A stretch of 43,742 nucleotides of DNA from JBFMFH01 sp040752275 (lineage in GTDB: Bacteria > Acidobacteriota > Vicinamibacteria > Vicinamibacterales > JAKQTR01). Made by a program: the position numbers and the translations under genes. Position 1 is the first letter of the stretch; each line of letters opens with the position of its first letter. Shown here one piece after another: positions 1 through 6,627 of this stretch. The notes under the pieces were generated by a model. It was given only the letters and a program-made list of their open reading frames with translations. It was not told where the DNA came from and did no database searches. The stretch is from positions 1-43,742 of the forward strand of contig JBFMFH010000003.1 in the NCBI GenBank assembly GCA_040752275.1, written 5' to 3'.

Positions 1-110
1 GCGGCCTCCACTGCCTGGCTGCGGTTCGCGAAACGCCGGGCCGTCACGAGCGCATCCACTCGTTCAAGTAGCGCGGCGTCAACGGTCACGGCCACTTTCG
101 TCTTTGGCAT
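1..110 (-). CDS. Ribbon-helix-helix (CopG/ParD-like) DNA-binding protein, antitoxin candidate, partial
   Basis: A minus-strand reading frame starts at ATG 110 and runs off the left edge, leaving 36 codons. The visible protein begins MPKTKVAVTVDAALLERVD and continues through RRFANRSQAVEA. This is the beta-strand, helix, 'NRSQAV' turn and second-helix pattern of RHH_1/CopG proteins, which are often antitoxins of type II toxin-antitoxin pairs. A strong ribosome binding site (GGAGG) lies 6-10 bases before the ATG. A 7-bp inverted repeat sits just upstream and could be an autoregulatory operator. The gene points away from the attC site at 150-221, so it is a cassette gene in reverse orientation with its own promoter. 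A toxin partner, if there is one, lies outside the window. The family is seen from sequence; the antitoxin role is inferred. Confidence 0.75.
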   Translation of the reverse strand, partial: MPKTKVAVTVDAALLERVDALVTARRFANRSQAVEA

Positions 111-120
111 TGACTCCTCC

Positions 121-141
121 GGTATGACGTATCATCATACC
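121..141 (-). promoter_or_regulatory. Inverted-repeat operator and core promoter of the RHH gene
   Basis: GGTATGA and TCATACC form a perfect 7-bp inverted repeat around a 7-base spacer, 11 bases from the start codon of the RHH gene. A TATGAT hexamer on the minus strand (139-134) lies inside it and could be the -10 box. Binding of the RHH protein here would block its own promoter, as is common for this family. The palindrome is visible; the regulation is inferred. Confidence 0.5.
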
Positions 142-149
142 ACAAGGCG

Positions 150-221
150 GTCCAACACGGCCTGCACCCGACCGGCGCCGGTGGCATACGATGCGCCGGC
201 GGGTGAGGCCTGTCGTTATGC
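150..221 (+). repeat. attC site (cassette recombination site) 0
   Basis: The left core GTCCAAC fits RYYYAAC and the right core is GTTATGC. Between them GGCCTgCACCCGaCCGGCGC (162-181) pairs with the right arm except for G164 and A171, which stay unpaired. Two extrahelical bases seven apart on the left arm, with little sequence conservation but a preserved fold, are the mark of attC sites. It ends the cassette holding the reversed RHH gene. Confidence 0.8.
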
Positions 222-253
222 GGACAGTCCCCGGCTCGCAACAGGAGGAAGTG

Positions 254-1345
254 ATGCAGGGCATGCTCGTTGCTCCGGTCGCTGCATTGCGGCGGCAGTT
301 GGACCTCCGCAACCGGTTGATCGCGACGTTGCTCCTCCTCGCATTGGCGGGTGTTCTCCTATTCGTGTCGTCCCCACTCGCCTGGCTGGATGTCGCGCGT
401 GATCTGAGTTGCGGCCTTATTGTCCTCGCGGCGGCAGGCGTCTGGGTCTCGTACTTCGCCGAGCGCCAGGCACTGATCTCCCTCAACGACAGAATTGCCT
501 CGCTCACGGCCGGTGTCGACGCTCGCTTCTCTGTTCTTAAGGCCGCCGTCGACGCCGGAATCGAGGAGATCTACTACGATCCGGAGAACACCCGGGGCGC
601 GACCAGGTACCGCCTCGATCTCCTCCGGGAGCTTGAGAAACCACGAGGGACAATCCGCATTCTTGCGATCGCCGCCAGGGAGTTCCTCTTTCGGGACGAG
701 GGGTTTGCCGCCGCGGCGCTGGACAGCGTTCTCAACCCGCACGGCAAGCGGCACGACAACACGGTGCGCACGCTGGTGGCTCTACTGCATCCGCAGTCCG
801 AGCAGGCCGTATCCCGGGCCTTGCGGGAACACCCTGACCGCGACCTCGCGTCGTTCGACGACACGAATCTGTGGCAGGACATCAAGAAGTCATGCGTCAC
901 TGTGTGTGACTGGCAGAAGAACGGTTATAGCCTCGAGGCCCGCCTGTATAAGGTCATGCCTTCCTGCTTCCTCGTCTTTGTGAATGACGTCGTGTTCGTC
1001 GAGTTCTACCAATTCGGCTCCGGTGGCAGAGCGTCGGGCAAGGTGCCACTGCTCAGAGTGGCCCGCACCAGCCCTCTCTACGACGAACTGCTGGGCCACT
1101 GGGAGTACGTCTGGGGAACTGCGTCGCACTTCCCCCTGAACCAGGCGCTCTTCGACAGTATCAAGAACCCGGACGACGCCTGCCACCAACGGTTCCTGGA
1201 CGCCGTAGGGTTCTGTAGGCCTGACCTTCGTCAACAGGTCAACTTGGCTGGCGAACCGAGGACGTGTCCAACCCATGGCGATGTGATGATGTCAACAACG
1301 CCGCATAACACCGCGCTGCACCCGACGGCCGCAGGTGAATCGTGA
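254..1345 (+). CDS. Membrane-anchored PLD-like protein of an integron cassette
   Basis: This 363-residue protein starts at ATG 254, five bases after an AGGAGG site. Upstream in-frame starts lie within the attC site and were rejected. Residues about 21-40 and 50-68 are two transmembrane segments forming an N-terminal hairpin. A short coiled region and a soluble cytoplasmic domain follow. That domain has the strand pattern seen in phospholipase D-like proteins: TIRILAIAAREFLF, then a helical part, then SLEARLYKVMPSCFLVFVNDVVF. No HKD catalytic motif is visible, so it may bind rather than cut. The last residues (NTALHPTAAGES) are encoded by the attC site itself, so the stop codon lies inside the recombination site. 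The function is unknown; a sensing or defence role is only a guess from architecture and cassette location. Confidence 0.75.
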   Translation: MQGMLVAPVAALRRQLDLRNRLIATLLLLALAGVLLFVSSPLAWLDVARDLSCGLIVLAAAGVWVSYFAERQALISLNDRIASLTAGVDARFSVLKAAVDAGIEEIYYDPENTRGATRYRLDLLRELEKPRGTIRILAIAAREFLFRDEGFAAAALDSVLNPHGKRHDNTVRTLVALLHPQSEQAVSRALREHPDRDLASFDDTNLWQDIKKSCVTVCDWQKNGYSLEARLYKVMPSCFLVFVNDVVFVEFYQFGSGGRASGKVPLLRVARTSPLYDELLGHWEYVWGTASHFPLNQALFDSIKNPDDACHQRFLDAVGFCRPDLRQQVNLAGEPRTCPTHGDVMMSTTPHNTALHPTAAGES

Positions 1346-1374
1346 GCGGCCGCGGGTGAGCGCGATCGTTAAGC
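1303..1374 (+). repeat. attC site 1
   Basis: The left core is GCATAAC and the right core GTTAAGC, which fits GTTRRRY. The arms GCGCTgCACCCGaCGGCCGC and GCGGCCGCGGGTGAGCGC pair with only G1318 and A1325 left out. The two unpaired bases are seven apart, as in the first site. The outer CCGC/GCGG bases pair as well. The 3' end of the preceding gene, including its stop, is inside this site. Confidence 0.85.
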
Positions 1375-1396
1375 GGACAACCCAGAGGAGGAACGA

Positions 1397-1855
1397 ATGT
1401 TGAAACTCACACTGGCACTCGCAGTGGCTACGCCCTCCTTGATCGGCATGGCGTCGGCCATAGCTCCCGCCCAGAGTGCGCCGCAGAGTGCGGCGGTCCC
1501 ACTGGTCGGTAAGATCGGTTCTTCGTCGGAATGGGGATCCGGTTGGATAGACCTTGCCGTTCCCACAGACTTCGCACGAGGCGATCGCCTTGTGCTCAGG
1601 ACTGCAGGGCCTGCAGCCCGCATCGTTGTACGGCTTCTCTCAAAGGGAGAACCGCCCGATTCGAGCGCCGGTGTAATCGCAGCGTGCATAGCTGTGCCCA
1701 CCAACCGTATTCTCGAGGTGGTGGTACCTGAGGCACACAGGAGCGTCATCCAGGTGTCCGTCCACGGACTCGAGAATCCCTGGGGCAAGTACGACTGCGG
1801 TCGGGGTAACGGCAGGGTCACGCTCGAGTCAGCGAGCCTCGCCCGCGTCAAGTAG
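1397..1855 (+). CDS. Secreted protein of unknown function (cassette gene)
   Basis: The start ATG 1397 follows a GAGGAGG site and lies 22 bases after the attC core, a usual distance for a cassette gene. The 152-residue product opens with a hydrophobic segment (about residues 3-24, ending SAIAPAQS) that looks like a signal peptide. The rest is a small beta-rich domain with two cysteines (in AACIAV and YDCGRG) that could form a disulfide in the periplasm. I recognise no family. The next gene starts eight bases after its stop and has no strong ribosome site, so the two are probably translated together from one cassette. Confidence 0.7.
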   Translation: MLKLTLALAVATPSLIGMASAIAPAQSAPQSAAVPLVGKIGSSSEWGSGWIDLAVPTDFARGDRLVLRTAGPAARIVVRLLSKGEPPDSSAGVIAACIAVPTNRILEVVVPEAHRSVIQVSVHGLENPWGKYDCGRGNGRVTLESASLARVK

Positions 1856-1863
1856 CAGATTCT

Positions 1864-2286
1864 ATGGATCTCCAGATTCTCCTGAACATCGCGAGTGTCT
1901 CAATCTCTCTCGGCGGCCTGGTTGCGGCCCTGTGGCCTACGCGAGGACGACCTGCGAAGCCATCAGTTCGGCACAGCGCCTTGGTCGTCGTTGCCTGCGC
2001 GCTCCTGCTCACGACCAGTGGCGCCCTGTGGAATACGTACAGCCATCGGCGCATGGTGGCTGACGTCGCTCATCGTGTCGAAGAACTACTGCAGCATGGC
2101 CTGTGGACGATCGAAGACCTCCGACAGCGGCTGCCGAATGTCGACACAAAGAGCCTGGCCGAGGCGCTAACTGCAGGGGAGACCCGTCGTACTATTCAGT
2201 CCCGGCTAATCCAGTACCGTGATCCTGACGGGGGAGATTACCACTCGGTGTGCGTATACGAAATGGCAGGAACGCCAGCCAGGTAA
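1864..2286 (+). CDS. Two-helix membrane protein with small cytoplasmic domain (cassette gene)
   Basis: The 140-residue product has two hydrophobic segments, about residues 5-24 and 38-57 (HSALVVVACALLLTTSGALW), and then a soluble tail. The tail contains VEELLQHGLWTIEDLRQRLPN and TKSLAEALTAGE, which look like short helices of a winged-helix-like unit, but I cannot assign a family. It shares a cassette with the secreted protein just upstream, and its stop lies six bases before the next attC site. Two-gene cassettes are less common than single-gene ones, so the pair may work together at the envelope. Confidence 0.65.
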   Translation: MDLQILLNIASVSISLGGLVAALWPTRGRPAKPSVRHSALVVVACALLLTTSGALWNTYSHRRMVADVAHRVEELLQHGLWTIEDLRQRLPNVDTKSLAEALTAGETRRTIQSRLIQYRDPDGGDYHSVCVYEMAGTPAR

Positions 2287-2292
2287 GCTGCC

Positions 2293-2364
2293 GCCTAACA
2301 GCGGCTTGCAGCCGACGGCGGCCAGTGAAATCATGAGCCGCGGCTGAAGCCGCAGTCGTTAGCC
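2293..2364 (+). repeat. attC site 2
   Basis: The left core GCCTAAC fits RYYYAAC and the right core is GTTAGCC. CGGCTTgCAGCCGaCGGC pairs with the right arm GCCGCGGCTGAAGCCG, leaving G2308 and A2315 unpaired, again seven bases apart. The site is 72 bp, the same length as sites 0 and 1. Confidence 0.85.
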
Positions 2365-2412
2365 AGACGAAGTACCTCATCGACGATCAGGATCACAGAC
2401 GGAACCACAGCC

Positions 2413-2985
2413 ATGGCCGACCCTCTTCATAGTACCGAGCATCTCTTTGATGAGGCTTGGGCGAGCACAAACAAGGAACTCGCCGGAGACAGCGACCGGG
2501 CGGCTGCCATCGTGGGATGCGCGTTACTGGACGATCGTCTCGGCGCTCTCCACACCGAGTTCTTCGTACAGAACCAGGATGGCTGGTCGGAGCTTCTCAA
2601 TTCAGACGATTCGAATGCACCGCTTGGATCATTCGGTGCCAGAATCGTGGCCGCGTACGCGGTCGGGCTTATCGATCAGACGCAACGTGACGCGTTGCGA
2701 AGGCTCAAGAAGGTGCGCAATGCTTTTGCGCACAAGACAGGGCTCAGCTTCGCCGATCAAGCGATCACGGCCCACTGTGAAGCAGCAGCAAAGCTGTGCC
2801 CGACAACAAGCATCGCTGGCCAGCAACATGGGACACGCGAGTTGTTTCAACACACTGTTGCCCTCCTTGCGGGCCGAATTGCTGAACACAGATACCTGAT
2901 TCAGACATTCGGGCTGAAAGGTACCTTCGATGCTGTCTTCAAGGCTGCTGTCGCGAGGGACCGCGAAGGTACAAGTGCTGGCTAA
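2413..2985 (+). CDS. MtlR/MltR-like family protein (cassette gene)
   Basis: The 190-residue product has the signature of the MtlR (mannitol operon repressor-like) family: DRAAAIVGCALLDDRLGALH near residues 28-47, APLGSFGARIVAAYAVGLI around 72-90, and LKKVRNAFAH near 100-109. Members are helical proteins without a known DNA-binding motif, and most lie far from mannitol genes. The regulator name should therefore not be taken literally. The start ATG 2413 is 50 bases after the attC core. The TAA stop lies inside the left core of the next attC (GGCTAAC), so the gene fills its cassette. Confidence 0.75.
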   Translation: MADPLHSTEHLFDEAWASTNKELAGDSDRAAAIVGCALLDDRLGALHTEFFVQNQDGWSELLNSDDSNAPLGSFGARIVAAYAVGLIDQTQRDALRRLKKVRNAFAHKTGLSFADQAITAHCEAAAKLCPTTSIAGQQHGTRELFQHTVALLAGRIAEHRYLIQTFGLKGTFDAVFKAAVARDREGTSAG

Positions 2986-3063
2986 CATCGCGCTGGAGCC
3001 GGCGCGCCCAGAGTCCTGTGCATTCATGTCGCCGTGGCGCGCGGCGCAGCGCGATCGTTCGGG
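2980..3063 (+). repeat. attC site 3
   Basis: The left core is GGCTAAC and the right core GTTCGGG, both weaker matches to consensus. The arms ATCGCGCTgGAGCCGgCGCG and CGCGCGGCGCAGCGCGAT pair with G2995 and G3002 left out, seven bases apart as in the other sites. There is one A/C mismatch. At 84 bp it is the longest site, with a larger central loop. Confidence 0.75.
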
Positions 3064-3139
3064 AGAACGGAAGAGACCAGAAACACGGAAACACGGAGAG
3101 CCTGTCCGGGTCGGTGTCGGTGCGAGGGCCTGGCAACTT

Positions 3140-3165
3140 CGGGCCGTGGCGAATCATGAGGCCCG
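3140..3165. repeat. Hairpin repeat copy 1 with GTGGCGAA loop
   Basis: CGGGCC and GGCCCG flank the 14-base loop GTGGCGAATCATGA. A second, bulged stem (GTGcGAGGGC at 3119-3128 with GCCCTCAC at 3172-3179) may extend it. The loop start is shared with copies 2 and 3 while the stem sequence differs. Confidence 0.6.
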
Positions 3166-3257
3166 CTGATCGCCCTCACTGGCGGTGATGGGGACCGGGA
3201 TCACGAACACGACGACGCTCACGACCACCCGGAGCGCGTCGGTGTCGGGATGGGAGC

Positions 3258-3285
3258 CGCCGACGTGGCGAACCAGGGGTCGGCG
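3258..3285. repeat. Hairpin repeat copy 2 with GTGGCGAA loop
   Basis: CGCCGAC and GTCGGCG flank the 14-base loop GTGGCGAACCAGGG. A GGGA (3252-3255) and TCCC (3286-3289) pair lengthens the stem across a two-base bulge. The segment before the stem, TCGGTGTCGG, is also found before copy 1. Confidence 0.6.
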
Positions 3286-3323
3286 TCCCGGTGTCACGAA
3301 CGGATCCGGACAGGACACGACGC

Positions 3324-3397
3324 ACCCAACCGGGCGCTCCAGCCGACTCGCGCAGGTACGAATCGTCTGCGCTCACGGCTGAGCGCCGACGTTGGCT
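3324..3397 (+). repeat. attC site 4
   Basis: The left core ACCCAAC fits RYYYAAC and the right core is GTTGGCT. GCGCTcCAGCCGaCTCGCGC pairs with GCGCTCACGGCTGAGCGC except for one C (3339) and A3346, seven bases apart. A second GTTGGGC lies eight bases further right (3399-3405) and could be an alternative core. It is the last attC I can find in the array. Confidence 0.8.
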
Positions 3398-3458
3398 GGT
3401 TGGGCAGACGAAGAGCACACACACGGATCAATAGGTGTGGTGTTCGACGGGTAGGGAC

Positions 3459-3490
3459 CGGCGAGCCGTGGCGAACTATCAGGCTCGCCG
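3459..3490. repeat. Hairpin repeat copy 3 with GTGGCGAA loop
   Basis: CGGCGAGCC and GGCTCGCCG form a perfect 9-bp stem around the 14-base loop GTGGCGAACTATCA. It lies outside the last attC-bounded cassette. The loop differs from that of copy 1 at three positions. Confidence 0.6.
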
Positions 3491-3628
3491 GGGGGTTGTT
3501 CAGCGGAAGGGTCGGTGGGAGATTCGCCGAATCACCGGGCGCGACGGAGGCGCCTGGCGGCGCCCTATGAGATCAGCCGCAAGATCTCGAAGCAGTCGCC
3601 GTGATGCCGCGCGGTCGATTCGGGCCTA

Positions 3629-3663
3629 CCGGGCCTTCAGCTCGACGCGCGGCCGGGGCGCCA
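3629..3663 (-). pseudogene. Fragment resembling the 3' end of the gene at 7.4 kb
   Basis: This short stretch is almost identical to 7535-7571, the segment encoding WRPGHVVELKAR in the damaged gene 7434-8035. Here one base is missing, so VELKAR is out of frame with what precedes it and is followed at once by a stop. No more of the gene is recognisable. It may be the relic of a lost paralogue, but the match is short and could mislead. Confidence 0.3.
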
Positions 3664-3708
3664 TCCGGAATCAGAGACGCGGGCCGGGGGCGGGAGCGGG
3701 CCCTGACG

Positions 3709-4398
3709 TTATCGCGCGGGCGTGATCGTCAGGTTCGCGAAGGCGCCGCCGGACCCGTTGCCGACCCAGAGGCCGACGGGGCCGCCCCGGCGGTCGTTCA
3801 GGCTCTCGACGGTCAGCGACGGCGCGGACGCGTCGTCCACGTAGACCCGCACGCGCGAGCCGCTCACGACGATGCGCGCGTGGAACCAGCCGTCTGGATC
3901 GGGCACGGGTTCGACGGCGTGCTCGTAGACGCCGGGCGTGTCGGCGCGCAGCTTCTGCCACGTGTGCACGGGATGCGAGACGTACTGCACGCCGTGTGAC
4001 CGGTTCAGCTCGGCAGGGTTCTTGAAATTGAAGGGCCTGAAGTAGACGGCGTCGTACATCTCCTCATCCACCAGGCGAAAGGCAAGGCCGAGGAAGCTCC
4101 GCTGCGGGACGTTCTGGCCCTTGAGATCGACGTCGATGACGCCGTCCCCGAAATCAGCCCCCACGAGCCAGGCCACCCCGGCATTGGGCTGCTCGTCGAA
4201 GCGAACGCCCTTCCGGCCGTTTTCCTCCACCGCGGTCGCGGTCCGGCCCACCACCTTCCACCCCTGGCCGGTGGCCACCTTTGCGAGGTCGGGAACCAGG
4301 GCCTTGCCCTGGGCGCCGATGAGGAATTCGGTGGAGAACCCGGTTGCGAGAACGAGAGCGAGCACGACGGTTCCGGCACGGCTGCCGCGATAGCACAT
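3709..4398 (-). CDS. Secreted concanavalin-like (DUF1080/LamG-type) protein
   Basis: The product is 229 residues from ATG 4398, which has a GGAGGAA site just before it; earlier in-frame starts have none. The first 30 residues (TVVLALVLATGFSTEFLIGAQG) form a signal peptide. The remainder has the beta-sandwich pattern of concanavalin A-like domains: VIDVDLKGQ, SFLGLAFRLVDE, YDAVYFRPFNF, DGWFHARIVVSGSRVRVYVDD and a closing GGPVGLWVGNGSGGAFANLTI. Such domains bind or cut sugars, but I see no clear catalytic acid pair. It is probably a periplasmic or surface carbohydrate-interacting protein, standing alone on its strand. Confidence 0.65.
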   Translation of the reverse strand: MCYRGSRAGTVVLALVLATGFSTEFLIGAQGKALVPDLAKVATGQGWKVVGRTATAVEENGRKGVRFDEQPNAGVAWLVGADFGDGVIDVDLKGQNVPQRSFLGLAFRLVDEEMYDAVYFRPFNFKNPAELNRSHGVQYVSHPVHTWQKLRADTPGVYEHAVEPVPDPDGWFHARIVVSGSRVRVYVDDASAPSLTVESLNDRRGGPVGLWVGNGSGGAFANLTITPAR

Positions 4399-4634
4399 GG
4401 TTCCTCCAGACAGCCCGGTCGAGGGCCTCAGGTTCACTGACGAACCGGACGGCCCGGGGGTTCACGCCTCCGCGCCTTCATCTCGCGGGCAATGGCCGGA
4501 GCGGTCTCGCTGCGGCACCGGACCGTCGAACGAGCCGCCAATCGTGTGCCCGACCCGCTCCGTACGCGCAACGTTCCGCCGGACCAGCCCGCGGGGCACG
4601 AACGCCGCGCCGACACCCGCTGCACGGCCGGGAG

Positions 4635-4663
4635 TTGACAGGATTCATGTATAATCGAATAAT
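4635..4663 (+). promoter_or_regulatory. Probable leaderless sigma-70-type promoter of the ATPase gene
   Basis: TTGACA (4635-4640) is followed after 17 bases by AATAAT (4658-4663), in a locally AT-rich patch that stands out from the GC-rich surroundings. Transcription would begin near 4670, so the GTG at 4673 would sit at or within a few bases of the 5' end. No Shine-Dalgarno sequence is present. A TATAAT also occurs at 4650-4655, but its spacing to TTGACA is too short. Confidence 0.5.
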
Positions 4664-4672
4664 TAATCGATA

Positions 4673-5908
4673 GTGAACGACTCCCGAACCGCCTCGACGT
4701 ACGCCGGGGCGCTGGCCCAGTTGCACCGGCGCCTCGCCGAGCCGGCCCCGGGACGCATCCAGCTCCTCGTCGGGCCGCGACAGGTCGGCAAGACCACGCT
4801 GCTCCTCGAGCTGGCCCGTCATGTGGGTGCCCAGGCCCGCTACCACGCCGCCGACGCGCCCGAGGCGGCCCTGCCCGGGTTCTGGGAGCGCCTGTGGAAC
4901 GAGGCCGAAGCCGTGGCGCGCGATCGCGGCCGCGCCGTCGTGCTGCTCGACGAGGCGCACCTGCTGCCCGAGTGGTCCAGCCGCCTGAAGGGCGAATGGG
5001 ATCGGATCCGGCGCCGCCGCCTGCCGATTCACATCGTCGCCACAGGGTCGTCGTCGCTTCGGCTGGCCACTGGATCGCGCGAGAGCCTCGCGGGCCGCTT
5101 CGAGCGCATCACGCTGACGCATTGGTCCGCGCGATCCCTGGTCGACGCGTTCGCCTGCGATCCTGAGGATGCCGTCAACGCCATCGTGAAACTGGGAGGC
5201 TACCCAGGGGCGTTCGCCTTGCGAGGTGACGTCTCTCGCTGGTCGGCCTACGTGAGAGACGCCATTGTCGCGCCCGCCATCGGCCGTGATGTGCTGGCGA
5301 TCGGGCCAATCCGCAAGCCGGGTCTGCTGAGGCAGGTCTTCGGCGTCGCCGTCTCATATCCCGCGCAGATCGTCGCGCTGGCCAAGATCCAGGGCCAGCT
5401 CCAGGACCCCGGCGCACTGGAAACGATTGCGCACTACCTGGCGCTGCTCGAGGACGCGTTCCTGATCGCGACCGTCGACAAGTTCACGTCGCGCGCCGGC
5501 CGGCGCCGCGCCGCGCCCCCGAAGCTCGTCGCGCTCAGCAACGCCTGGTTGACCGTCGCCGCTCCCGCCGGCCCGCCCTCCCCCTCGACAGACCCGGCTC
5601 GCTTCGGCGCGTGGGTCGAGAACGCCTGCCTGGCACACGCGTGGAACGCCGGCCAGCAGGTGCGCTACTGGCGCGAGGAGCCGCTCGAGGTCGACGCGGT
5701 CATCGATGGCGAGTGGGGACGCCTGGCGGTCGAAGTGAAGACCGGCCGAATCGATCCGGTGCGCCTGCGTGGGCTGGCCGAGTTCACCGCGAGACACCCG
5801 CAGTACCGCCCGCTCGTCGCGTGCGACCCCGAGCAGATTCCCGCCGTGGAACGGCTGGGCCTCGGCGCCCGAGCGTGGCCGGCCTTTCTGCTTGACGGTC
5901 CCGGCTGA
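4673..5908 (+). CDS. AAA-type ATPase with DUF4143-like C-terminus
   Basis: The 411-residue product has a Walker A motif GPRQVGKT at residues 34-41, Walker B VVLLDEAHLL near 88-97 and a sensor-like VATGSSSLRL near 123-132. This is the AAA_14/DUF4143 arrangement. The middle part has the typical GGYPGAF segment. The C-terminal part contains EVDAVI and LAVEVKTGR, the spaced acidic residues and lysine of a PD-(D/E)xK nuclease-like fold. Proteins of this family are widespread and mostly uncharacterised; they are often sporadic and single-gene, with suspected links to mobile DNA. The GTG start is chosen from the promoter position. Another ATPase of related build lies at 18129-19505. Confidence 0.8.
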   Translation: MNDSRTASTYAGALAQLHRRLAEPAPGRIQLLVGPRQVGKTTLLLELARHVGAQARYHAADAPEAALPGFWERLWNEAEAVARDRGRAVVLLDEAHLLPEWSSRLKGEWDRIRRRRLPIHIVATGSSSLRLATGSRESLAGRFERITLTHWSARSLVDAFACDPEDAVNAIVKLGGYPGAFALRGDVSRWSAYVRDAIVAPAIGRDVLAIGPIRKPGLLRQVFGVAVSYPAQIVALAKIQGQLQDPGALETIAHYLALLEDAFLIATVDKFTSRAGRRRAAPPKLVALSNAWLTVAAPAGPPSPSTDPARFGAWVENACLAHAWNAGQQVRYWREEPLEVDAVIDGEWGRLAVEVKTGRIDPVRLRGLAEFTARHPQYRPLVACDPEQIPAVERLGLGARAWPAFLLDGPG

Positions 5909-6095
5909 GCCCGCGCGCCTGTCGGCCCGTTGCCGCCGATCCTGGCCCTGCTCCGCTGCCCACACCACGTCGACGGCTGCGGCCTCCGGAACGACCTCCA
6001 GTTGCCCCATGAGCGAGTCGATCCGTGCCCGCGCGTCACACTACTTGAGCGCGAGGTTTCTTCGAGCCTCGGCGGCGGCGCATCAGACGATGACC

Positions 6096-6617
6096 TCACT
6101 CCTCGCCGGCCAGCAGGGCGCGGCTCATGGCGAGGTGATGGTCGTCGTGCTCGGCCGCGAAGAAACAGAGGTCGACGAGCCGCATCGCCCGATCGAGCCT
6201 CGGATGGTGCGCGACGCGCGCCGCGTCATCGAGCGTGAGCGGGTCGAGGCGCGCCAGCGTGCCGGTACGAACTGCCCGGAACCGGGCGACGATCTCCTCG
6301 ACCGGCGCGCGGTTGTGGTCCGCACCCTCCGTCGCGCGGTTGGTCATGTCGGCCGCGGTGAGGTGCGACGCCCCGGCCAGAAACTCGGAGATCCGCGTCT
6401 CCCACAACTGCTCCACCTGGATCAGATGGCCGAGATGCTCCTGCGCCGACCACGGCGATCCGCCGCGCGCCGTGAGCGCGGCGGTGGTCCGCCCGTCCAC
6501 GATCGCCGCGACGCGATCGGGCGTCCCGCGCAAGCGCTCGAGGATGGGGCGGTACATACCGACTGGGAAGTCGAAGCTCCACCGGTACTCGAGCCACGGC
6601 AGCACGTCGATGGCCAT
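6096..6617 (-). CDS. DinB-like metal-binding four-helix protein
   Basis: The 173-residue product has the DinB/YfiT pattern: an N-terminal helix with YRPILERLRGTPDRV, then SAQEHLGHLIQVEQLWETRI with the first metal-ligand histidine, and the C-terminal AAEHDDHHLAMSRALL supplying the others. Members bind a divalent metal and include thiol transferases and stress proteins; the substrate cannot be read from sequence. ATG 6617 is preferred over GTG 6623 because GAGG lies five bases before it. It follows the gene at 6628-7437 by ten bases on the same strand, so the two probably form one transcript. Confidence 0.75.
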   Translation of the reverse strand: MAIDVLPWLEYRWSFDFPVGMYRPILERLRGTPDRVAAIVDGRTTAALTARGGSPWSAQEHLGHLIQVEQLWETRISEFLAGASHLTAADMTNRATEGADHNRAPVEEIVARFRAVRTGTLARLDPLTLDDAARVAHHPRLDRAMRLVDLCFFAAEHDDHHLAMSRALLAGEE

Positions 6618-6627
6618 GCGCACCTCG

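Larger units (their letters stand above)
1..3397 (+). mobile_element. Integron gene-cassette array (integrase not in window)
   Basis: Five attC-like sites in the same orientation divide this stretch into cassettes. With cutting between G and TT of the right-hand core, the complete cassettes are about 216-1368, 1369-2358, 2359-3057 and 3058-3391. Each of the first three carries compact genes that end at or near the left core of the following attC. The last carries no convincing gene. No tyrosine recombinase (IntI) and no attI is present, so this is either the distal part of a chromosomal integron or a cassette cluster without integrase. The array continues off the left edge. Confidence 0.8.
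3064..3708 (+). other. Gene-poor stretch: empty cassette, hairpin repeats and gene debris
   Basis: No reading frame here has a ribosome site, a recognisable domain or normal amino-acid content on either strand. The stretch holds three related hairpins, the last attC site and a short fragment that resembles the end of the gene at 7.4 kb. The part 3064-3330 would be a cassette without a protein gene, and it carries two of the three hairpins. A small RNA or regulatory DNA is possible; nothing else is seen. Confidence 0.6.

Noticed and set aside
3490..3530. GTTGTTCAGC as core of a sixth attC
   Set aside because: No partner core with AAC and no paired arm with unpaired bases is found at a suitable distance to the left.
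4650..4655. TATAAT as -10 box of the ATPase gene
   Set aside because: Only nine bases separate it from TTGACA. AATAAT at 4658-4663 has the right 17-base spacing.
5909..6095. Minus-strand frames between the ATPase and the DinB-like gene
   Set aside because: They are arginine- and serine-rich shadow translations without a start site or domain.
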